A stretch of DNA of 18,277 nt from the NCBI GenBank assembly GCA_035763745.1, contig DASUAO010000005.1:1-18277 (forward strand), given 5' to 3'. Below are positions 14,281 through 18,277 of this stretch, piece after piece (positions within the stretch are counted from its first letter, which is position 1; every line of letters begins with the position of its first letter). Position numbers and translations under genes: made by a program. This stretch comes from DASUAO01 sp035763745 (GTDB taxonomy: Bacteria > Actinomycetota > Acidimicrobiia > IMCC26256 > PALSA-555). Below the pieces are notes generated by a model. It was not told where the DNA came from, searched no databases, and saw only the letters and a program-made list of their open reading frames with translations.

Positions 14281-15309
14281 TCAGGCGCGCTTCCTCGCTC
14301 GGCTCGGAGCGACGCGCGTGCCCTCGCCCTCCTGCTTGGCGAAGTGGGGTGGCCAGGGCTCGTCGCCGAGACCGCCGGCCTCGTCGCGTGCCGCGAGCTC
14401 GAGCAGCGGCTCGAGCGAGAACGCCCGCTCGTCGAGGCCGGCCGCCGGGTCGCCGACCGACGCGAACCGAGCGGGAACGGTTGCGATGGTGAGGTCGGCC
14501 GGGTCGGCCTGCATCAGCTCGTCCCACTCGAGCGGGCACGACACGCGCCCCTCGGGGTTCGCGCGCACCGAGTAGGCCGACGCGACCGTGCGGTCACGCG
14601 CGTTCTGGTTGTAGTCGAGGAACACGCGGTCGCCGCGCTCCTCCTTCCACCACTTCGACGTCGCGAGGTCGGGGATGCGGCGCTCGACCTCCCGGGCGAG
14701 CGCGAGCGCGGCCCGGCGGCACTCGGTGAAGTCCCAGCGGGCCTCGATGCGGACGTTCACGTGGATGCCCCGTGAGCCCGACGTCTTCGGGAACCCGGTG
14801 AGCGCCTGCGCGTCGAGCACCTCGCGCACGACGCCGGCCACCTCCTGGACCGCGGAGTACGGGATCCCGGGCTGGGGATCGAGGTCGACCCGGAGCTCGT
14901 CGGGATGGTCGACGTCGGCCCGGCGTACGGTCCACGGGTTGAGGTCGAGGCACCCGAGGTTCGCGGCCCACACGACATGGGCCACGTCGACGGGGCACAG
15001 CTCGTCGGCGTGGCGGCCGCTCGGGAAGGTGACCCGCACCGTCTCGACCCACTCGGGGCGCTTGGCGGGGGCCCGCTTCTGGAAGAACGGCTCGCCGGTG
15101 GCCCCGTCGGGGTAGCGCTTGAGGACGGTGGGGCGCTCGAAGACCCCCCGGAGCGCGCCTTCGCCGACGGCCAGGTAGTAGTTGGCCAGGTCGAGCTTCG
15201 TCTCCCCGCGGGCGGGGAAGTAGACCTTGTCCGGGTTGGTGACCCTCACCGGCCGCATGGAGCCGTCGGCCGCAGGCGCGTCGACCTCCACGAACGGCGA
15301 CGGGCTCAT
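14281..15309 (-). CDS. stand-alone LigD-type (AEP superfamily) DNA polymerase/primase
   Basis: This 342-aa protein corresponds to the LigD polymerase domain alone, like mycobacterial PolD1/PolD2. These enzymes fill gaps and extend ends in non-homologous end joining and other repair, often adding ribonucleotides. Start and motifs: RVTNPDKVYFP (22-32), TVLKRYPDG (61-69), FFQKRAP (75-81), the metal-binding VDLDPQPG (D142, D144), TSGSRGIHV with the conserved His (H183), and FLDYNQNARDRTVASAYSVR (230-249) with D232 as third acidic residue. It ends in a basic RARKR tail. No ligase or nuclease domain is attached. The ATG at 15309 gives a normal N-terminus; a TAGCCT -10-like box lies 8 nt upstream and no Shine-Dalgarno is seen, so a leaderless mRNA is possible. 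The functional partner may be the LigC encoded at 10654-11721. Confidence 0.93.
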   Translation of the reverse strand: MSPSPFVEVDAPAADGSMRPVRVTNPDKVYFPARGETKLDLANYYLAVGEGALRGVFERPTVLKRYPDGATGEPFFQKRAPAKRPEWVETVRVTFPSGRHADELCPVDVAHVVWAANLGCLDLNPWTVRRADVDHPDELRVDLDPQPGIPYSAVQEVAGVVREVLDAQALTGFPKTSGSRGIHVNVRIEARWDFTECRRAALALAREVERRIPDLATSKWWKEERGDRVFLDYNQNARDRTVASAYSVRANPEGRVSCPLEWDELMQADPADLTIATVPARFASVGDPAAGLDERAFSLEPLLELAARDEAGGLGDEPWPPHFAKQEGEGTRVAPSRARKRA

Positions 15310-15317
15310 CGGGCGCC

Positions 15318-15323
15318 AGGCTA
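15318..15323 (-). promoter_or_regulatory. candidate -10 box for the polymerase gene
   Basis: Read on the minus strand, TAGCCT is followed by GGCGCCCG and the ATG at 15309, a spacing of 8 nt. This is near the leaderless geometry seen at proS and at 13036. No -35 motif is evident. Confidence 0.3.
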
Positions 15324-15390
15324 CGTGCCGTTTCGGCGTCGGAGAGACCGCCTCCAGCCCACCGCTGCGACGCCAGAACGGTGGTGGAGG

Positions 15391-15458
15391 CGATCGGGCA
15401 GGGCCGGGCGATCGGCAAGGGAAATCGGGCCGTTCTCTGGTACGATTTCGCCCGATCG
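15391..15458. promoter_or_regulatory. repeated CGATCGGGC-like motifs around the rimP promoter
   Basis: CGATCGGGC occurs at 15391-15399, CGATCGGC at 15409-15416 and ATCGGGC at 15424-15430. The exact reverse complement GCCCGATCG lies at 15450-15458, just after the -10 box. The last two form an inverted repeat spanning the likely promoter. The arrangement resembles an operator array, but GC-rich words recur by chance. Confidence 0.3.
15438..15446 (+). promoter_or_regulatory. promoter of the rimP-nusA-ylxR-infB operon (extended -10)
   Basis: TGGTACGAT is a strong extended -10 (TG-N-TANNNT) for a housekeeping actinobacterial sigma factor. It stands out in GC-rich sequence. A -35 hexamer at the correct spacing is weak (around GGGAAA). 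Transcription would start near 15453 and give a leader of about 115 nt before the rimP ATG. Confidence 0.55.
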
Positions 15459-15515
15459 TTCGTTCGCGAGCGGCCCCGCGCCCGCAGTTCTCGGGTCGGT
15501 GTGGGGACTGCCCTC

Positions 15516-15546
15516 GACGTGGGCTTCGTGCCCACGTCTTTTTCTT
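15516..15546 (+). terminator. intrinsic terminator / attenuator in the rimP-nusA leader
   Basis: GACGTGGGC-TTCGT-GCCCACGTC is a perfect 9-bp stem with a 5-nt loop. It is followed at once by TTTTTCTT, the only T-tract of this kind in the window. It lies between the promoter and the rimP ribosome-binding site (AGGAGG at 15556-15561). The upstream gene is on the other strand, so it does not end a preceding plus-strand gene and most likely acts on the operon's own leader RNA. A GTGGG at 15501-15505 could pair with CCCAC in the 3' arm and form an alternative structure. Confidence 0.75.
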
Positions 15547-15569
15547 GACCGGCACAGGAGGTGAGCACC

Positions 15570-16214
15570 ATGAGTGAGGCACCGACGGCACTCGTGGACG
15601 TCCTCGAGCCGGTCCTCGATGCGTTGGGCCTGTTGGTCTACGACGTGGAGCTCGTCGGCAGCGGTGGGAAGTCGCGCACCGTGCGCGTCCTCGTCGACGA
15701 CCCCCGGGCCGCCGACGGCATCGGCCTCGACCAGATCGCCCTCGCCACCGAGGCGGTCTCCCCGGCCCTCGACCGGGCCGCCGACGACCCGGCGACCGGC
15801 GTGGCGCGGATCCTCCCCGGCGCGTACACCCTCGAGGTGAGCAGCCCCGGGCTGGAGCGGCCGTTGCGCACGGTCGAGCACTGGCGTGGCGCGGTCGGCA
15901 CGACCGTCTCCGTCCGGACGAGCCGCGCCGACGAGACCCTTCGCCGCCGCGGGGTCGTGGTCGCGGTCGACGACGACGGTGCCGACCTCGACATCGACGC
16001 CGAGCGCGAGCGCATCGCGTTCGCCGACGTCGTCCAGGCACGCACGGTGTTCGAGTGGGGTCCGGCTCCCAAGCCCGGGGGCCCGAAGCCCAAGGAGTCG
16101 AAGCCCACGGAGTCGAAGCCCACGGAGTCGAAGCCCCGGAAGTCGAAGCAGGGGAGCCCGAAGCAGGGCGCCACGGCGCGCACACGGCGCGCGGACGAGA
16201 AGGTGAAGCGATGA
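15570..16214 (+). CDS. rimP: ribosome maturation factor RimP with repetitive basic tail
   Basis: RimP assists 30S subunit maturation. The 214-aa protein has the N-terminal alpha/beta domain (LVDVLEPVLDALGLLVYDVEL, 8-28), the RTVRVLVDDP strand (36-45), the signature LEVSSPGLERPLRT (88-101), and the C-terminal SH3-like domain to about 163. The remaining 50 residues are an unusual extension of KPKES, KPTES, KPTES, KPRKS units ending in a strongly basic RTRRADEKVKR. The start is the ATG at 15570, 8 nt after AGGAGG; the in-frame GTG at 15561 overlaps that ribosome-binding site and is unlikely. The stop overlaps the nusA ATG as ATGA, so the two are translationally coupled. As in many bacteria it is first in the nusA-infB operon. 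Confidence 0.95.
   Translation: MSEAPTALVDVLEPVLDALGLLVYDVELVGSGGKSRTVRVLVDDPRAADGIGLDQIALATEAVSPALDRAADDPATGVARILPGAYTLEVSSPGLERPLRTVEHWRGAVGTTVSVRTSRADETLRRRGVVVAVDDDGADLDIDAERERIAFADVVQARTVFEWGPAPKPGGPKPKESKPTESKPTESKPRKSKQGSPKQGATARTRRADEKVKR
16086..16160 (+). repeat. 15-nt tandem repeat in the rimP 3' end
   Basis: Five consecutive 15-nt units starting with AAG encode KPKES, KPTES, KPTES, KPRKS and KQGSP. The second and third units (16101-16130) are identical at the DNA level and the others diverge. The in-frame period means that copy-number change would alter only tail length. Confidence 0.85.
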
Positions 16215-17506
16215 ATTCCGACATGATGGAGGCGCTCGAGAACATCGAGCGCGAGAAGGGCATCTCCGTCGAGATCATGCTCGAGGCACTCGCGAACGCG
16301 CTCGTCACCGCGTACAAGCGCATGCCCAACGCCGCCGAGGAAGCGCTCGTCGAGATCGACATCGAGACCGGCGACATCAAGGTGATCGCCCAGGAGCTCG
16401 ACGAGGAGGGCAACGTCGTCCGCGAGTGGGACGACACCCCGTCTGACTTCGGCCGCATCGCGGCACAGACCGCCAAGCAGGTCATCCTCCAGCGGATCCG
16501 CGACGTCGAGCGCGAGAGCAAGTACGAGGAGTACGCCGGCAAAGAAGGCGAGATCGTCACCGGGATCATCCAGCAGACCGATCAGCGCTACACGCTGCTC
16601 GATCTCGGTCGGGTCGAGGCACTGCTGCCGCAGGCCGAGCAGGTCCAGAACGAGCGCTACGAGCACGGCAGCCGGCTCAAGGCCTACATCGTCGAGGTCC
16701 GCAAGACGGCCAAGGGCCCGCAGATCGTCGTGTCGCGCACCCACCCGGGTCTCGTGAAGCGGCTCTTCGAGCTCGAGGTGCCTGAGATCGTCGACGGGGT
16801 GGTGGAGCTCAAGGCCATCGCGCGCGAGCCCGGGCATCGCACGAAGATCGCGGTCGCATCGAACGACAACCACGTCGATCCCGTCGGTGCATGCGTGGGC
16901 GCGCGCGGCTCGCGTGTGCGCATGGTCGTCAACGAGCTGCGGGGCGAGAAGGTCGACATCGTCCCGTACTCCGACAATCCCGCCGACTTCGTCCAGAAGG
17001 CCTTGGCGCCGGCGCGGGTGCGTGAGGTGCGCATCCACGAGGACACCGGGACGGCCGAGGTCATCGTCCCGGACTTCCAGCTGTCGCTGGCGATCGGCAA
17101 GGAGGGGCAGAACGCCCGCCTCGCCGCGCGGCTCTCCGGATGGCGCGTCGACATCAAGAGCGAGACGCAGCTCGCCGAGGAGGAGTCCGGCGACGTCGAC
17201 TACGCCGAGGGCGAGTGGGTCAAGAACGCAGACGGGGAGCTGGTGTTCCAGCCGGCGGGTGGCGGCGAGGCGATCTCAGCCGCGGCCGCGGGCTACGCGC
17301 TCACGGCGCCCACGGAGGCCGAAGGCGACGACGCGTCGACTGACGACGGCAAGGCTGCCGAACTGCCGGTCGCGGCGGCGACGGCGCCCGAAGCGACCGA
17401 CGGCGAGACGCCGGCAGCCGTTGCCCCGGAGCCCGAGCCGGAGCCCGAGCCGGAGCCCGAGCCGGAGCCCGAGCCGGAGCCCGAGAAGGAGGGGACCGAC
17501 GCGTGA
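16211..17506 (+). CDS. nusA: transcription termination/antitermination factor NusA
   Basis: NusA binds RNA polymerase and nascent RNA to control pausing, termination and antitermination. The 431-aa protein has the N-terminal polymerase-binding domain (about 1-105; begins MNSDMMEALENIEREKGISV), an S1 domain (about 111-185; EGEIVTGIIQQTD to IVVSRTHPGLVKRLFE), KH1 with DPVGACVGARGSRV (about 221-234) and KH2 with LAIGKEGQNARLAARL (about 292-307). There are no E. coli-type C-terminal acidic repeats. Instead an Ala/Glu-rich linker ends in a Glu-Pro repeat (about 407-426). It starts at the ATG overlapping the rimP stop. The leader terminator upstream of rimP is a plausible site for autoregulation by NusA itself. 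Confidence 0.97.
   Translation: MNSDMMEALENIEREKGISVEIMLEALANALVTAYKRMPNAAEEALVEIDIETGDIKVIAQELDEEGNVVREWDDTPSDFGRIAAQTAKQVILQRIRDVERESKYEEYAGKEGEIVTGIIQQTDQRYTLLDLGRVEALLPQAEQVQNERYEHGSRLKAYIVEVRKTAKGPQIVVSRTHPGLVKRLFELEVPEIVDGVVELKAIAREPGHRTKIAVASNDNHVDPVGACVGARGSRVRMVVNELRGEKVDIVPYSDNPADFVQKALAPARVREVRIHEDTGTAEVIVPDFQLSLAIGKEGQNARLAARLSGWRVDIKSETQLAEEESGDVDYAEGEWVKNADGELVFQPAGGGEAISAAAAGYALTAPTEAEGDDASTDDGKAAELPVAAATAPEATDGETPAAVAPEPEPEPEPEPEPEPEPEPEKEGTDA
17429..17488 (+). repeat. 12-nt tandem repeat encoding the Glu-Pro tail of NusA
   Basis: GAGCCCGAGCCG is repeated exactly four times (17429-17476), followed by a fifth diverged unit ending AAG. It encodes (EPEP)n. The perfect copies suggest recent expansion or slippage, and the length may vary between strains. 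Confidence 0.9.
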
Positions 17507-17528
17507 GCGCCACCGCCTCCCGGAGCGC

Positions 17529-17861
17529 ATGTGCGTCGGCTGTCGGCGACGGTCGCCCATGGACGACCTCGTGCGGCTGTTCCGCGCCCCGGACGGCACC
17601 TTGGGGATCGGTGCGGGCAGCGGACGCGGGGCGTGGCTGTGCGCTCCACCGTCGGGGCCCCGCTGCCTCGATCTCGCACGCGAACGGCGGGCACTCGACT
17701 CCGCACTGCGCACCGAGATCCCCGGCGCACACCTCGACGACGTGCGCGCGAGACTGGAACGCCCGGAGTCGGCGTTCCACGACGGCGCGCGACACCCAGT
17801 AGACCGGTTCGACCGAGCGGAAACGGCACACGTTGGCAGTCAAGAAGATTCGGATCTATGA
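17529..17861 (+). CDS. ylxR: YlxR family RNA-binding protein (DUF448), start uncertain
   Basis: YlxR is a small basic nucleic-acid-binding protein usually encoded between nusA and infB. It is recognised from CVGCRRRSPMDDLVRLFRAP and GRGAWLC followed by CLDLARERRALDSALR. From the ATG at 17529 it is 110 aa, with a poorly conserved C-terminal tail (from about 78) that overlaps the infB start. The start is odd. The conserved residues Pro-Glu-Arg before CVGC are encoded in frame just upstream of the ATG (reading HRLPER), yet no ATG, GTG or TTG precedes them in that frame. A GTG at 17503 that forms a GTGA overlap with the nusA stop is in a different frame. One extra base between 17503 and 17529 would join them, so a frameshift, a sequencing error or a shortened N-terminus should be considered. 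Confidence 0.85.
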   Translation: MCVGCRRRSPMDDLVRLFRAPDGTLGIGAGSGRGAWLCAPPSGPRCLDLARERRALDSALRTEIPGAHLDDVRARLERPESAFHDGARHPVDRFDRAETAHVGSQEDSDL

Positions 17862-18277
17862 GCTCGCACGAGAGCTCGGCATCTCCAACGAGGAGGTGCT
17901 CGAGCTCGCGACCGAGCTGAAGATCGGCGTCAAGAGCCACTCCTCGAGCCTCGAGGACCCGATGGCCGACCGCGTCCGGCGCCTCGCCGACTCCAAGGGC
18001 ATGCGCCGCGAGCCGATCGTCGAGGAGCCGGCCAAGTCGGCCAAGAAGACCGCGAAGAAGTCGACGGCCAAGAAGACCGCGAAGAAGGCGACGGCCACCG
18101 AGACCGACTCCGACGCCGACGCGCCCGTTGCGCCCGAGGCGCCACACCGTGTGGTGCGCTCCACCGGCGGGATCCCCGAGCCCGAGGTCTTCCCCGCCGA
18201 CGGGGACCAACGAGTCGTGCGCTCGACCGGTGGCGTCCCCGAGACACCGGGCGAGCGCCCCCCGATGCCCACCCGTC
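17833..18277 (+). CDS. infB: translation initiation factor IF-2, N-terminal part (3' truncated)
   Basis: IF-2 is the GTPase that brings initiator tRNA to the 30S subunit. Only the first 148 codons are in the window, so the G domain is not seen. The IF2_N domain is clear: KKIRIYELARELGISNEEVL (4-23) and ELKIGVKSHSSSLED (28-42). A Lys/Ala-rich stretch follows (AKKTAKKSTAKKTAKKA, 70-86), then an acidic patch, then two copies of RVVRSTGG(I/V)PE (106-116 and 127-137). The TTG at 17833 is the only start candidate after the in-frame TAG at 17800-17802 that retains the IF2_N domain. It overlaps the ylxR 3' end by 29 nt. A leader and weak start of this kind imply translational coupling to ylxR. Confidence 0.93.
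   Translation, partial: MAVKKIRIYELARELGISNEEVLELATELKIGVKSHSSSLEDPMADRVRRLADSKGMRREPIVEEPAKSAKKTAKKSTAKKTAKKATATETDSDADAPVAPEAPHRVVRSTGGIPEPEVFPADGDQRVVRSTGGVPETPGERPPMPTR

Noticed and set aside
15561..15569. Earlier GTG start for rimP
   Set aside because: This GTG overlaps the AGGAGG itself; the ATG at 15570 is correctly spaced and gives the usual N-terminus.
17429..17488. Tandem 12-nt array considered as a CRISPR or regulatory repeat
   Set aside because: It has no spacers, the period is a multiple of three, and it encodes the Glu-Pro tail of NusA.
17503..17802. 99-codon frame starting with the GTG that overlaps the nusA stop
   Set aside because: Its translation has no similarity to YlxR or to any protein I recognise; the YlxR motifs are in another frame. 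It is kept only as a hint of a frameshift.
17858..17920. ATG overlapping the ylxR stop (ATGA) as infB start
   Set aside because: It is out of frame with the IF2_N domain; the TTG at 17833 is in the proper frame.

Overview
The window is very GC-rich, with strong G/C preference at third codon positions, frequent GTG/TTG starts and many 4-base ATGA/GTGA stop-start overlaps. The gene content (ispG, proS, rimP-nusA-ylxR-infB, MurT/GatD, a LigC-type ligase and a stand-alone LigD-type polymerase) points to an actinomycetote. A deep-branching class such as Acidimicrobiia is my best guess, but that placement is an inference. No rRNA, tRNA, CRISPR, IS element or phage gene was seen.

Layout. (1) 3-1232 (+): 3' part of ispG (MEP isoprenoid pathway), cut by the window edge. 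(2) 1254-8754 (-): one continuous run of co-directional genes. In transcription order it holds a Cys-containing candidate leader peptide, a 68-aa unknown protein, a siroheme nitrite/sulfite reductase, an APS reductase (cysH), a SAM methyltransferase, MurT, GatD and an SLC13-type permease with two RCK_C domains. Five of the junctions are 4-nt overlaps or gaps of 9-30 nt, so much of this may be one transcript. (3) 8755-8930: divergent regulatory region with the most AT-rich patch in the window and an imperfect dyad. (4) 8931-12365 (+): proS, a LigC-type ATP-dependent DNA ligase 4 nt behind it, and a single-domain HPF/RaiA-like protein. (5) 12392-14261: three small exported proteins of unknown role, one on the minus strand and two on the plus strand. 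(6) 14281-15309 (-): stand-alone LigD-type polymerase/primase. (7) 15310-18277 (+): a promoter, a leader with an intrinsic-terminator hairpin, then rimP-nusA-ylxR-infB, with infB cut by the window end.

How it fits together. In many actinobacteria ispG, proS and rimP-nusA-ylxR-infB lie close together. Here that backbone appears to be split by two insertions: a sulfur-assimilation plus lipid-II-amidation block, and a block with DNA-repair and secreted proteins. CysH reduces activated sulfate to sulfite and the siroheme enzyme reduces sulfite to sulfide. The SLC13/RCK_C permease could import sulfate. MurT/GatD amidates peptidoglycan stem D-glutamate. LigC and the polymerase are both parts of the bacterial end-joining/gap-repair toolkit, but no Ku gene is visible.

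Most interesting signals: a possible cysteine-responsive leader ahead of the sulfur genes; a reductase whose two pseudo-symmetric halves both carry a siroheme-type Cys quartet; a terminator hairpin in the rimP-nusA leader; a suspicious ylxR start; and -10-like boxes 7-8 nt before several ATGs, suggesting leaderless mRNAs.
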